DNA from: Coriaria nepalensis
Taxonomy: Eukaryota > Streptophyta > Magnoliopsida > Cucurbitales > Coriariaceae
Direction: 5' to 3'
Length of the DNA: 64,000 nucleotides
Assembly: GCA_027186245.1 (NCBI GenBank)
Contig: CP114496.1
Span: 5,795,501-5,859,500 of the forward strand
Shown here piece after piece: positions 11,340-23,770 of the stretch; the first letter of the stretch is position 1, and each line of letters starts with the position of its first letter. The translations under genes were made by a program, and so were the position numbers. The notes under the pieces were generated by a model. That model ran no database searches. It was not told the origin of the DNA and saw nothing but the letters and a program-made list of their open reading frames with translations.

Positions 11340-12090
11340 TAAATAACAACTGTATTTAAATAAAATTTTATCTCCTCACAAAAAAAAATTTAACCTAATC
11401 ATAATTATTTTTTATATTTTTAATCTCAAATTTATTCTCACTTTTTAATTTAGTTTATTATTTTAAATCATTTTTTCATCAATCCACTTTTTCACTGCTA
11501 CTTTCACCCCAATCCCTCCACCGCCTGCATCTTAGATCTTCATTATCAAAAATAATTTTTATTCTTAAATATATTCCTTAACTTTTATTTTATAGTTTCA
11601 CTCTCATTTTTAATTATTTTTTATTTATACACTTTTAAAATAACCTACTACACCTTCCTTCTCTATTGTTACATCCTTCTCCATAAAAAAATCTCTCTAA
11701 AAAAGAAAAAAATTGGATTCTTAATGATTCGATGGAGACCTAGTGAGAAAGAGTTATTCTCCGACGATAAAGGGTGGCGGCGGCAGTGGGCAAAGAAGGT
11801 AGAGTAGGTTATTTTAGGTGTGAATAAATTAAAGAAAAAAAAAGTGATTAAAAATATAAAAATATAAATTAAGAGTATAAAAATAAGTTATTTTTATAAT
11901 TTTAAATTATTTACGAGAGGGATGGTAGACTTTGTTGTAAAAAGGTGAATCGATAAAATAATTATTTAAAATAATAAAATGAGTTAAATAATATAAAAAT
12001 AAAATAAAATTTTAAGATTAAAAATATGAAAAATAATTAATCTAAAGATAGAAAAAGGTTTAAGAGATATATAATCTGAATAAGTTTAAC
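11340..12090. mobile_element. fold-back (hairpin) AT-rich element, family F copy 1
   Basis: The left half (TTAATCTC, TTATTCTC, ACTTTTT-type T-rich blocks, then GCTACTTTCACCCCAATCCCTC and ATCCTTCTCC) is mirrored on the other strand by the right half (GGTGGCGGCGGCAG, AAGGTAGAGTAGGTTATTTTA, then A-rich blocks). The whole could fold into a long imperfect hairpin around the GC-richer centre at 11740-11810. Similar layouts occur at about 13600-14580 and 55200-55700. There is no coding capacity, so it is probably a non-autonomous DNA element. Exact ends and target duplications cannot be set by eye. Confidence 0.45.
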
Positions 12091-12431
12091 CTTTAGATAA
12101 TTTAAGAAAGTAGTAGTAGTTTAAATGGATCATTTAAATGGGGTGATAGTAATACCAATCAAAACAAAAATACGTGCTCTCTTAATTTAAATATCCTTTT
12201 TTAGCCAAATTTTTTTTAAAACAATATCCTTTTGTTAAATACAATGTCCCCTACGCATTCAATAAACTACGCCCTTCGATCCACCCCTCTTGATTCGATA
12301 ATTTGGATCTACGATTTCTTTATTTCAGAAAGAAAAAAAACAAAAACAAAAAAACAAAAAATAAGACAAGACAAGAAAAAATAAAAGTAAAGTAAAGGAG
12401 CAGAAATTCACTTTCCCTTCAGGCCGGGAAA

Positions 12432-13385
12432 ATGTCGGGGAGAGAAGATCCACTTTCCCGAGAAAATACTCCGCCTATCTACCCGCTCAAAACCATCCTC
12501 CACTCCCTTCAAATTTTCATCCGGAACAAACAGACTTTCCTTTCCATTTTCGCCTTCACCACCCTCCCTCTATCGCTCATCATCTTCTCCCTCTCTCTCT
12601 CCTCCCAACCTCTCAAATCACACATCTACCACCTCGAGTCCGTCGCCCGCCTCGCCCCCACGCGCTTCGAATTTCGTCACGTGTTCAAAGAATCACGCTC
12701 CGACGCCGCTTCGCTCCTCCGTCTGAAAGCCCTCTTTTTCCTCCCCTCTTCCATCCTCTCTCTCCTCGCTGCCGTTACCTCCGTTAACTCCACCGCCCTC
12801 ACCTTTAACGGAAAACGCACCTCCTTCCAAACGGCCGTCTCTGCCGTTAAGCAGACATGGTTTAGAACTCTCGTCACGACGATCTGCGTCTACGTTGTAC
12901 TGATCGCTTACTCTATCCTTCCCCGTACCTTAGCAGCGCTGACCGGAACACCGTGGATTCGGGTTGCGGTTCTGGCTCTCGGGTCCGGTCTGGAGGTTTA
13001 CCTGATCGCGGTTTTGAGCTTAAGCGTCGTCGTTTCAATAGCTGAGGAGAAGTCGGGTTTATACGCGATACGGGTCGCGTCGAATCTGATGGGGGGTAAG
13101 AGGTTATGCGGGTGGGTCTTGACGTTTATTTTCCTTTTGGGTTCCGGATCTATCGCATGGCAGCTGGAGGGGTTGATCGACGATGAGGATCATTGGATGG
13201 CAGAGAGATCGACGGCGGTGACGAGGATTGCGGCTGGTGTAGGGGACAAGGTGGGGTTAATTTGTTTGTACGGGATGGTAATTCTGTGGGGGTTCGTCGT
13301 AAATACAGTTTTTTACTGCGAGTGTAGGAAGTGTAGGGTAATTAAGGAGGAAAATGATGCTGATGACCGTGCTGTTATTTTTTAA
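12432..13385 (+). CDS. plant multi-pass membrane protein, function unknown
   Basis: An intronless gene of 317 codons. The ATG follows a 5' leader with A-rich and AAAGTAAAG tracts and sits in a good context (GAAAATGTCG). A cytosolic N-terminus (MSGREDPLSRENTP) is followed by six hydrophobic segments at about 33-56, 95-118, 144-169, 173-205, 227-247 and 274-296, and then a Cys-rich, charged tail (CECRKCR, near 298). The hydrophobic pattern and the LKTILHSLQIFIRN start resemble a plant family of about 320-residue transmembrane proteins, some annotated in Arabidopsis as polyadenylate-binding-protein-interacting. I am not sure of that match. No catalytic motif is visible. GC content is well above the flanks, in line with a real gene. 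Confidence 0.8.
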   Translation: MSGREDPLSRENTPPIYPLKTILHSLQIFIRNKQTFLSIFAFTTLPLSLIIFSLSLSSQPLKSHIYHLESVARLAPTRFEFRHVFKESRSDAASLLRLKALFFLPSSILSLLAAVTSVNSTALTFNGKRTSFQTAVSAVKQTWFRTLVTTICVYVVLIAYSILPRTLAALTGTPWIRVAVLALGSGLEVYLIAVLSLSVVVSIAEEKSGLYAIRVASNLMGGKRLCGWVLTFIFLLGSGSIAWQLEGLIDDEDHWMAERSTAVTRIAAGVGDKVGLICLYGMVILWGFVVNTVFYCECRKCRVIKEENDADDRAVIF

Positions 13386-13599
13386 GGTAGTTTTTAACTG
13401 TATTATGTCATAATCTTGTAAGATTTTTTTTTTCTTTTTTTTTTGGTAATGTTTGAAAATCAAAATATCTCAAAAACAGTGAGGATCAATTTTGTTTAAC
13501 AATTTCTAGAATTAAGAGTTTGAATTAGCTCATTATATATAAAATTAAGTTAAATTAAATTGATGGGATAATTCTAGACTCTTAAAATTGCTCACGCTA

Positions 13600-14580
13600 T
13601 GCCTCCGTATGTGGAAAAAAAATGTGATACTTGAATTATAATTACGGTGAAATTAAGATAAATTATCAAATTTTAATATAAATTAAAATGTATTTAAAAT
13701 TTTTAATAATTAATAACAAATATTTAATTTTAAATTTAAATTATAATAAATTTTTAATTTTGTTAAAATTTGATTGAATAATAATATATATATCATTTTA
13801 TTATTAGTGATTATTAAAATTCTAAATTTGACTTAAAATCTTGTATAAACTATAATAAATATTTAATAACTTTAATAATTATAATGAACACTCTATTTTG
13901 AGTTTAAATTATAATAAATTCTTAATTTCATTAAAAATTAATGGAATAATTATATACATATCACATTTAAGTAATTATTAAAATTCTAAATTTAATCTAA
14001 CTTAAAATTTTTATTTCTATTTGTACCATTTTAATTTTAATTTGATTTTTTAACCAACCACTTTATTTATTTATTTTTATTTCTTCTCCATTTTTATCCT
14101 ATCGGCCACCAACATCCTCTTTTGCGACTGCTACTGCAAACCTTCAATACCGACATAAAAATATTAAAATCTTTATTATCTTCTCTCTATTTCTCTCCCT
14201 ACCTCTTATATATTAAAAATCTTAAATTTTAAATTTTTACATTGGCGTTGTAGGTTGGCATAGCAATGTTGGAGAGGGCAGTGGTGGCGGCAGTGAATGA
14301 GGGTGGTAGCGATGGTGGAAATGGAGAAGAAAAGTTTTTTTTTTTTAAAAAAGGTTAAGTATCAAATTTAAACTAAAGGGTGTAAAATATAAATAAAAAC
14401 TTTAAGTTGGATTAAATTTAAAATTTTAATAGTTACTTGATAGTCATGTGATTTATATATGATCATTTCATTTATTTTTAACAAAATTAAGAGGTTTATT
14501 TTAAAATTAAGTATTTATTATAATTATTAAAAAATTTGAAAATTATTTATAAATTATATAAATTTTAACCGAATTAAGTG
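13600..14580. mobile_element. fold-back AT-rich element, family F copy 2
   Basis: Two inverted GC-richer blocks face each other: TTCTTCTCCATTTTTATCC with CGGCCACCAACATCC (14084-14125), and GGTGGCGGCAG with GGTGGTAGCGATGG and AATGGAGAAGAAA (14280-14335). AT-rich arms outside them (TTTAATATAAATTAAAAT type on the left, TTTAAACTAAAGGGTGTAAAATA type on the right) are also partly complementary. Layout and centre match the copies at 11340-12090 and 55200-55700. No ORF is present. Confidence 0.45.
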
Positions 14581-17500
14581 TTTAATATATGCATTTTCGA
14601 GAAGTATGATGATATGTAGGGCACTATTGGCTATGTGGAATTTTGTTTTTTATTAATTATGGGTCAGGTTATTAATTATTTGTTGAATTGTGGCATAGAA
14701 ATAAATACGTAAAAATGTGTGTTTTTCATTATATTTCTTATTTTCCTCAAATTGAAGTTCATATGTCTGTGAGGCGGAGTCGAGACAAGATTATTATATA
14801 AAAGTTAGGATAAATTAATTAATTTATAAATGTCCAATAAAGAAAATTATAATTTTTAGAATAAGATGAATATAAATTTTAATAATTTATAAAATTGAAA
14901 ACGGGTAGCGACTATCGTCACTGCCATTTAACTGCGCTTGTGGTTTCTTTTTTACCACCGACAATAATATGATTTTCTTTTTACCACCAAGTATCCATTA
15001 ATATCATAAAAATATAGTCAACAAATACTACAGAGCTCGAGATCTAGAGATCTCAAAATAGAGTCGTAAGTTACTAGTGGATTTATATTATTCAGGCAAT
15101 ATCGTCCTCTCCATTGTGCTATAAAATACCATGTGCTATATACATGGTATTTGAATTGAGATTTGACTTTTATTTTATTTTATTTATTAAAAATATAAAA
15201 TTTTATTAAAAACAAAAAGAAAATGATTATAATATATAATCTCCCAATAATATCAGAAGTCATAAAATTCTTAGATATAAATGAAAAACTAATTTGGAAA
15301 AGTACTAGCATAATACAACACGATAGTTTGAACAAATTCGATATTATAATGTAGAAATGTGGGTGTAGAGACATTAGGTCTTATACCTTTCTTAGACAAG
15401 TTAAAAATCGAGTTAATTGCACCAAATGTCACGGCATTCCATCAAACACCTACAAGACACAACTATAAACTTAAACTTCACCATTACGAAGCTAAGAGGA
15501 GCTCCATTCCAAAGTAAAATCACTCTTCTAAACATTTCAACGAAGTTAAACCACTATTGTAGACAAATATTGAAAATATATGTTCGTCAAGTTAATCGGG
15601 TATGATTCAATCGGGTCATCACTTATGAGAATCAATTTTAAATTATATAAAATAATAACATAATTTATTGCATAACATTAAATTAGAGCATATATAATAT
15701 GTTATGATATTATTAGGTTGGAAATAATAACTTGGTTAAAGTATTGATTGCATACTTGACAAATTCCTGGTTCTCAAATATACACTTGGATTCATGATAG
15801 AGATCATGGAAGGATGAGATCCAAATTGATTAAATTTGAGATTCAAATTGTTCATAATCATAGAATTGTCATGATAAGTATAATGACAATACTTTCCAAA
15901 AAAAAGTATAATGACAATCTAGATAGACTATTACATATGCTACCCTCTTCGAATAGAAGAGTGATGATCTTATGTTCATTAGCATTGGAGAACATTGGGA
16001 TATGCATATAAGTGATTGGTAGAGACCTAAGCACCAAACATGATCACTTGACAAAACTCAATAGTAATGATATTAAACTGTTAATGAGTTTTATTTGTGA
16101 CTATGAGATATCATGTTTTGATATCACTCTACGTGATCTTAGGCAAAGGCCACTAAAAGGGTAAACCATTGGGCATGTGTTCGAATACGTGCAGTCCATA
16201 TGGTGTTTCTATGGGTCATATAACTTATGCATGAAGAAAATACTTGTGCAAGGTAGTATGGTTGGAGAAAGAGTTCTCTATAAATTCATTGTCTAATTGC
16301 ATAAGAAGTTTATGCATTCATAAAGAAAAGTTTAAGAGGGTTTAATAGTTAAACTATACCCTAAGACTTTCTAGAAGCACGATTGATGAAAGGTCAGTCT
16401 GGTACGGTAATAATCATCTATAGTTCTTGTATAAGTTTCACATACATCTCATTACATGGGTAGCACATACACCTTGCTAGAGGCTAATGCGTGTTTGGTG
16501 GTGTAAGTAACTTGATTATAGAGAATGATCATGTTGACTGTTGATTTTGAAAAGTGTTTTCAAAGTCAAAAGGTCCATTTGTAATGAATAGATAAAACTC
16601 ACAAGTTGTTGTGGGGGCTCACCTGTTGTGAGAATGTAGAATTATTTAGTCACACACACTAAGATTGATTGGATCGAGGTTGGATTCTAAATTGGAGAAT
16701 TTTGATTTATTACGGTAAACTTGATTTAAATTGTTAAACCATTAATTTGTTTAATTCGTTTAGTTTAAGTCACACATATACTGCTAGTACAACCAAAGTG
16801 TGATTTAGATTTAACTAGAGATTAAATAATTAGAAAATATTATTTTGACTAATATGATTATCAAATAGAGATTTAATAATTATAAACTTATAAAATATTT
16901 TTCAGGTAAGAATAAGTTGTGTTGGGTCATTAAAGTGTTAATGGATCTAAACAGGCCCACGAAAAATGCCAAATTAAAGTATGCATTTTACTAGGTAAAA
17001 TTAAATTTTAATTTAGAAATAAAAGATTATTTAATTTTTCCGGAAGTAATAATTAAAATGAATTCATGAAACCAAAACCCTGCGGTGTTAGTGATAGATC
17101 AACAACCATAGATGCACAAGAGCACTAAGGTGCATACTACCCACCAACAAGAAGAGGACACGTGTAAAGCGTGACAAACTTTTTCACCTAAAAAGAATAT
17201 AAAGACCCCCCTCACACTCATTTATAAGGGTTAGAATCTTATTCTCTACCATCTCTTCTTCTCTATTCAAAACTCTCTACATTTTCACTTATACTAGAGC
17301 ACTTTGATCATATTCTCTCTAGCTAACTTAGGCATTGGTGGAGGTTTGCCGGCAACAAACCCCAACTCTACCTTGCTATTTTTGTGTGTAGAACGAGCTT
17401 TAGTATAAGAACATGAAAGGACAAGGTGGAGAAGATCCTACATCACCAATGGCTTTTATCATCAATGAATCATATCTTGCTCTTTTTCATAGAGTGCACA

Positions 17501-17730
17501 GTTTGATAGTTCAGACATATTGTTGGTGTATCGGGTAAGGGTGGATGATCAAATTGTGCATTAATAGTAATTTTTAAACAGATATAAGATTTTAGCTTTT
17601 ATTTGGCATACGCATTTGAAACATCACTTTGATCTGATTCATTCCAAGAATTGAAACTTAATGAAGGAGTTTTGGTTTTAGTCCAAATGTTAGAGTTATA
17701 ATTGACTCTAAATTACGATTCTTATTTCTG
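14581..17730. other. intergenic, probable degenerate retroelement sequence, no gene
   Basis: No ORF longer than about 65 codons and no recognisable domain. The part at 17200-17560 has the flavour of an LTR R-U5 region (TTCTCTAC, CTCTCTACATTTTC, then GGTTTGCCGGCAACAAACCCC). I cannot pair it with a second copy here, so it stays unclassified. Confidence 0.4.
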
Positions 17731-17735
17731 TTACT

Positions 17736-18394
17736 TAATGGGCTCGATTTCGGGACAACCTCAGAGCTGCAGCCTTAGCTTGAGTAAGGGAAACCGAGGT
17801 TGAAGCAGGGTCAGCAAGCATTGGGGTAACTAAATATGGAGAGAAGATGATGATTGAGGCTGAGGTTTGATAGGGCTAAAGGGGAATGTTAGTCAACATG
17901 ATGACAGTAGAGCAGGATGAGAAGATGTTATTCGACGTTAGGCCTGAGCTGGGTATTTCTCCACTCTTCCCAAGCCTAAAAGAGAATACTCAGAAAAGGA
18001 AGAGAATAAGTGGGAGGTTACTCCGATGTCTGAGTGGAGAACATATCTCTATCATATCAGACTGGGGGTGATATGACATCGATCATGGAGCAGGGAATAA
18101 TTGGAACATCGAGCAATGAGAGCTGGACAAGTGTAAAGTTGTCTAAAGTTTCCCAACTTTGTCCAAGTATAAAAGCTAACTGATATAACAGTATAAGGTG
18201 GATGCATTTTTGAAGATCTAAGTAAATTATTATTTGTTTCCCTCTCACACTCCTCTAAAAACTGACTAGAGCGTCAGAGCAGGGTTGACCAACCATAACC
18301 TCGACCACTCTTTGTTTGTGAATGCAGGTGTCTGATCTTGGAGCACACAATCGGTTGTGGAGGCTTTTGTAGCGGATGGATATCTATATCCACA
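17736..18394 (+). repeat. LTR-like repeat B1 (left member of a direct pair)
   Basis: About 660 bases that align along their full length with 30785-31441 in the same orientation. Shared blocks include TTGAGTAA-GGAAA, GCATTGGGGTAACT-AATATG, GAGAATACTCAGAA, TATAAAAGCTAA, GTATAAGGTGGATGCATTTTT and CCACTCTTTGTTTGTGAATG. A TATA box (TATAAAAG) at 18168-18175 points the promoter in the + direction. The left end reads TAATGGG where copy B2 reads TAATTGTTGGG, so the canonical TG is damaged. The pentamer TTACT flanks it on both sides (17731-17735 and 18395-18399) and also follows B2. The pair could therefore be the two LTRs of one element, or B1 could be a solo LTR. Confidence 0.75.
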
Positions 18395-18399
18395 TTACT

Positions 18400-18830
18400 T
18401 ATTTGTAGAGAGGGGCTCATATAAGTAAAGAACTTCAATATTTTATTGATAGAGATAATTTTACAATTTCTAAACTTGATTCTAAAACTCGATACTTACA
18501 ACTGAAACACACTCACCTATTTATACTAAATTGCCAAACTAGATGTCCGACAAACTTTTCTAAAAGTCTAAAAGTAAAGATAAGCTTTACAAAAATAGCT
18601 TTACAAAAGTAAAATAATTATAAAAGTAGTAGATTCATGATGTCGGGCTCACATGATTGGGTCCCTTGGCAGGAAAATAGTAAACGGCTATTCTTTTCCC
18701 TTTAGCTTTTGGTGAAGGCTTATTCTTCTCTTTTGACGCTTGTTCTCCTTTTAACTTTTTTAGAGGAGAGGCATCTTCTTTAACAGAAGTATATTCCTCA
18801 TAAGGTTCTTGAGAATCCTAGAACATTTCC
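18400..18830 (-). promoter_or_regulatory. intergenic (promoter/poly-A) region of endogenous pararetrovirus 1
   Basis: On the minus strand, downstream of the polyprotein, a TATA box (TATAAATA, complement of 18518-18525) is followed 70-80 bases later by a poly-A signal (AATAAA, complement of 18442-18447). A TATA box close upstream of the poly-A signal is the arrangement of caulimovirid genomes, where the terminally redundant pregenomic RNA passes the poly-A site twice. The stretch at 18600-18830 is Lys/Pro-rich in one minus-strand frame (a PSPKAKGKR patch) and probably codes for the polyprotein tail. The viral sequence directly abuts repeat B1. Confidence 0.55.
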
Positions 18831-21711
18831 AAGCTATTGTCTGATCGTTGAGAGCGAATAGTCTTCTGGGCCAAAGACTCCTCTTCTAATGAATTCTCTA
18901 ATTTCTTCTTCAGAGAATTCTTGGAGCACTTCTCCAATATCCTTTTTCTTAGGGATTGTTTGAATTCCCTTCAGCGAGAAAATACTACCATTATTTTCTA
19001 GATGGTACTTGTCCCACCATTTGACATGCAACTATCTACATAATAGTTGATTTTTGGAGTGCTTCCAAAATGAATATCATCATCAAGAAGAGACTATATT
19101 CCCAATTTAAGATCCATGAGATTCTATAAATTGCTTGAAATTTATGGGATGAATCCAAATATTCTTCCATAACTTCATTAGCAACACAAAAGGAATTAAA
19201 TTTTCATTTACATAGATAGGATAAAGCACAAGCTAAATGCTATAATCATTCAACCAATTTTTTAAACCAAATGGGGAAATTCACTTGATTTGTGTGGAAG
19301 GATATCCACCAACTATGCTTACCTCTTCAATTTTGGAGTAGAATGACTTGACTGTAGGCTAACATATAATCAAAATAGGTCCATCTCTTTAGTTCTTTGG
19401 AACAAAACTTGAATTTCCAAAGCTCTCCGTCGAACCACTCACAAAGGAGAATAATCCTTAAAATTTTGAGTTTAGAGAAAGCAACCTTTTCACTTTTGAA
19501 TTTTGTGTCTATGGACATCAATCCTGACTCTTCCAGTACATTATTGAGCTAGAGCCAAGTCTTTGGGAAGAGATTGGGCCTTGGATGATCCCGTAAATAT
19601 TTCCTCACAATCTCATAAAGATTCTTAGGGGTAGATTCTATTGTTAAAACTTCGTCATCTTCTTCGATTGGACATGATAATTATGACCTGATTGTGAAAT
19701 AGGGAAAATCATTTTCACCATCTTTTTGGGGCTGAATTTCCTTGGCAAGAACTTCTTTAGAGTGAAGTTCTTAAGGATTTCTCTTTAGATATCGACGATA
19801 TAGTAGAACCTAAAGATGAAGATCCTTTATTGAATTCTTTGATAGCTCTAGCAAAGACAAATTCCTTGCTTACTAGGGGCTGGGAGGAGAAGAAAGTTAT
19901 CTTTTTTTTCCCTTATCCATGAAGAAATTTTTGTGTTAAGAAATCTGGTAAATGGTTTTTCTCTCCTTTAATATATTCAATGTCAAAGTTCAAAACTAAG
20001 AGTACACTTTGCCACCTTGCACAAATATACTTAGAGGCCAGCATTTTAATGTCCTTAAACAGGATGTGATTGGATGATCTACAATCAATCCTCACCAAAA
20101 ATTTTCTATTGATAAGGTTCAAACTTCTTTATGCACAGTACTAAGGATATAATTTTTTTTTTACTGTCGAATAGTTACACTATGGTCATTTTCTCATGCT
20201 CGAGGTAAACCTGACAAGTTGTTCTTTGACATTACCTTTTCTCTTAGAATCCCTCTATAGCCTTTGTCCAATGTGTTGATCTCAACAATTTTAAAGGCTT
20301 CTGGATGGGCTAAGTTTAAATATGGTAGAGTTTTGGCCTGTAATTTAATCCTCTAGACTGCCTTTGTGCATTCGTTGATCCAGGGTGTTGGGCTCTATTT
20401 TAGCCTTGTGTATAAGGGCTTAGTATCCATTGCTAGATCCTTATAAAAGTCCACAATATAATTCAAACTTCTCAAAAATCTTTGTAATCGGGTTCTATCG
20501 TTAATTTTGTCTAGAAATTTGTCCACAAATTTTGTTGCCCTTTTAATAAGGACAATAGTTTTCTTTTGGATAATATGACCAACAAATCTTTTTTATGTTT
20601 GGAATAGCTTCATCTTATTGGTTGAAGTGAACAAACCAGTTCTTTTTATTATTTTTAGGAATATTCCCAAGTTTTAATAATGTTGAGCTATATCTTATGA
20701 GAATGCTAATATATCGTCTATGTAGACTGTAATAAATTCTCCATATGGATTGAAGATATCATTCATTATGTGCTCATACTATGAAGGAGCATTTTTAAAC
20801 AAATGGCATTATATTATACTAGTAATGTCCTGACGGAACCACGAAGGTTGTTTTTATCGCTCTTCTTCTTTTGTTTAAATTTGACAATATCTAGACTTCA
20901 TATTAAATTTAGAGAATATTCTTGTTGCGAATAGTCTATTCAGCAAGTCTCTTTTATTTTGGATGGGATGTCTTATCCATCTCAATGCTTGATTGAAGAT
21001 ATCATTTATTTTGGCACTCCTCGTTCTAGTTTTGCAGCATTTTGCACAAAAAATATTGTGCAACTCTATAGACTATAACTTTTCTTATTAGTTTTTTATT
21101 TAGGAGATCTTGAATTTCCCCTTTGCAATGTTCTAAGAGCTGAGGACTCATGGTAGTAGGCCTTACATTGGCTGGAATTTTTTGTTTTTCAACAAAGGAA
21201 GGTTCTCTGCACATATTTCCAAGCGGAGTTTTCTTCCAACTCTTTTATTCTCTTAATATTTTGAAGGGACTGAATTCCCTCTTTTATTATCTTCAAAGAG
21301 ACTTCTTCTTGTAGATAAAATAAGAATTTTTCCTTTTTCTCTAATTTTCCTTTTACCATGTTTATATCATGGTACTTTGGTATTTGTGGAAACTTGAATT
21401 ATACCTCATGTCCTTGAACTTCTACCATAATCCCTTGGTTGGAGATGCTTTTAATAAGGTAACATATGCAAAAAAAGATTTCCAAATATTAGCCCTTGAG
21501 ATAAGTTTTTTACCATTATGAATGGAATTTGGAAACATATTCTATTATTACAAATTGCAGTATCAGAGAGCTTCTACTCGATTAGGAATTTGGTGCCATT
21601 AGCTACATCAAGGATTTTTGTGGCTTTTGAGAAATAATCCGAAAGGATCATTCCTTCATTTATGCAGTTCATATATGCACCCAATGTTGGGCATGGTGTC
21701 TTAAAAGTATG
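18830..21711 (-). pseudogene. endogenous pararetrovirus 1, 3' half: protease (part), reverse transcriptase, RNase H, C-terminal region
   Basis: Minus strand, in order: the distal part of an aspartic protease (about 21711-21430; the part with the catalytic Asp-Thr-Gly is not visible because the LTR insertion begins here), reverse transcriptase (about 21220-20250) with the YIDD box at 20724-20713, and RNase H (20122-19913). After that comes a region of unknown function with a WWDK motif (about 19020). Many stops and shifts leave no complete domain in one frame. Domain order and the separate C-terminal region fit Caulimoviridae, closest in style to florendovirus/petuvirus-type genomes, though the genus is an inference. 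The copy is an old, inactive integrant. Confidence 0.85.
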
Positions 21712-23176
21712 TGATGAGTATTATTTTGTAAATGTATTATTATTGAATAATGTATATAAATATCAGAAAATTCTAAATTCATTTATGTGACTATAATCTT
21801 GTATTGGTACGAGAGGATTATGATTACAGATAATTAATTAAATTTTTTGCAACATATTAAAACATGGAATCTTTAATTGATGGTTGCTGGTACGGTGCAC
21901 AAGCATTATGAATGTAAGGGATCTAGATCCGGATCACTGATGTAAATATACATCTTAGTGGAGGTACTTTATATAATTAGATTATATAGGATAGGACCCA
22001 ATATGAATTAATTATTTAATAAAATACCGTTTGCCATAAAATATTTTATTCATATCAATAGATGATCATATGTAGATTAATCTGAACTCAAAGTGGTCAT
22101 GAACTCCTGTTTATGTCAATTGGATCTTTTCATTCACTCATCAAGGTTTGTTTGTGAAAATAGGCTAAAGACTTTTATCTTGAAGATTCACTAGGATAAG
22201 TGGATGTAAACGTGATTTACAGATATGGAATCCAAACATTCTTAATAGAAGATTGTATATTGGTTCCCTTAAGGGTTAATTCTGGAAATGAATTATTTTG
22301 AGCTCAAAATTTATAACTAAGTTATAAATTGACCATTCACTAGTGGATTAATGGTACTTAAGAATAAGAGATAATTAGAGGGGTCAAACGATAATTTTGA
22401 CCAGGTCTAATTATGAATCAATTTTCGAAAGATTATATTGCATGTAATGATAATATCAATAGACTATTAGAGGTTGCTCAGTAACATGTTCTATAATTGC
22501 AACCATATTTTTAGTTGAATAATATTGAAATTAATAAATTAGATTTATTATATTAAAGAGTTTAATTATTAATCTAATTTATTAGAACTTAGAATTATAG
22601 GCCTATGTTCCCCACGTCACCTTTATAAAATATTGTATAGGATTAGAATGACAAAGGTTGAAAAAAAGACTTATTTGTAAGAAAATAGTTTTCTAGGGTA
22701 AATTTGTAATTATTAGAAAATTAGTGTTAATTAATTAATTAATTAAAAAATATATTTTAAATGATGAATTTCGAAATTCATATATTTAATATAATATATT
22801 TAATTTTGAGTCATCAATTCAATTAATTTATATTATTTAATTAAATTGAAAAAGCTAATGGAACTCCATAAATACATCATATTCTAATTATTTCATGATG
22901 CAAAAAATAGAGAGGCTTTTTCACAAAAAGAAAAAGAGAAAAAACATTGTCATCTCTATGTGCCCACACACATCCTAGTGTGTTAAGGATTGATCTGGAA
23001 GATTGTGGTGTGAGTCTCCTCGAACAATTCATGTAGGCTAAGGTATGATCTCTTCGCATAACTATAAAATTAATTTTTATATATCTAAAGGATCGCTAAA
23101 AGTTTTTAGAAAATTTTGTTATATACTAAGACCAATATTCGCTTCCGCTATGAAATTTTAAACTCATTTTCTAACA
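21712..23176 (+). mobile_element. LTR (family A copy 2), inserted in pararetrovirus 1
   Basis: A 1465-base LTR beginning TGATGAG and ending TCTAACA, that is TG...CA. It is followed after two bases by a primer-binding site. Related LTRs without internal regions lie at 5660-7472 and 41241-42422 on the minus strand. It interrupts the protease part of the viral polyprotein: protease sequence ends at 21711 and the viral zinc knuckle lies beyond 23900. TSD cannot be set because the right end of the element is truncated. Confidence 0.85.
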
Positions 23177-23178
23177 AT

Positions 23179-23190
23179 TGGTATCAGAGC
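23179..23190 (+). promoter_or_regulatory. retrotransposon primer-binding site (initiator tRNA-Met)
   Basis: TGGTATCAGAGC is the complement of the 3' end of plant initiator methionine tRNA. It lies two bases after the CA end of the LTR, exactly where minus-strand priming occurs. It proves the orientation of family A in this copy and marks the 5' LTR of what was a full retrotransposon. Confidence 0.92.
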
Positions 23191-23770
23191 GGTCTTTAAA
23201 TATATATATAGATTAATAGCTATGTATGATTCTTGCATTATGATATATATGCAATATGTATGTTGAATGAATGTTTATATTTTTCGAATGTATAGTTGAT
23301 ATAATGGATCATTAATTGTATAATGATTTTGGTTAGGAAATTCTTCAATTTTCTTTCTTTAGATTTTGTGTAAGCCGATTTGTGGCATAGAATTTTTTGT
23401 CTAATTTGTTTTGTTGTAAAATTCTGCGCAAGAGAGAGAAAGAAGAAAACATGACACAGGTTCACAGGCGGATGTCCTAGGCCGCTACTGACTGCGACTA
23501 TCCCAAACCACTACCGCATGCGGCCAACCCTACGAGTTTCATGGGCTTTGGCCCCTGATGATAAAACGAGTCTGGTTATGGGTTTGATCTGTGGCTCACC
23601 CACTAAGTGGGTTTGACCCATTTATTTTGAAATCCAAAAAATAATGTATTTTAGCCCCATTAACTTAATTTTGATTTTTTTTGAAAAACCAAAGAGCTTA
23701 TTGGGTTTGACCCAAATAAGTCTAATTAAGTTAAATCTAATTAAGTTAAATATAATTAAGTTAATTTCAT
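23191..23770 (+). mobile_element. truncated leader/internal region of the family A retrotransposon
   Basis: Noncoding leader downstream of the primer-binding site. It contains a GC-richer stretch (23465-23640) with GGGCTTTGGCCCC and GTGGGTTTGACCC blocks, as in many plant LTR elements. No gag or pol domain and no 3' LTR follow. The viral sequence resumes at about 23770-23900, so most of the element has been lost. The exact junction is not visible. Confidence 0.6.
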
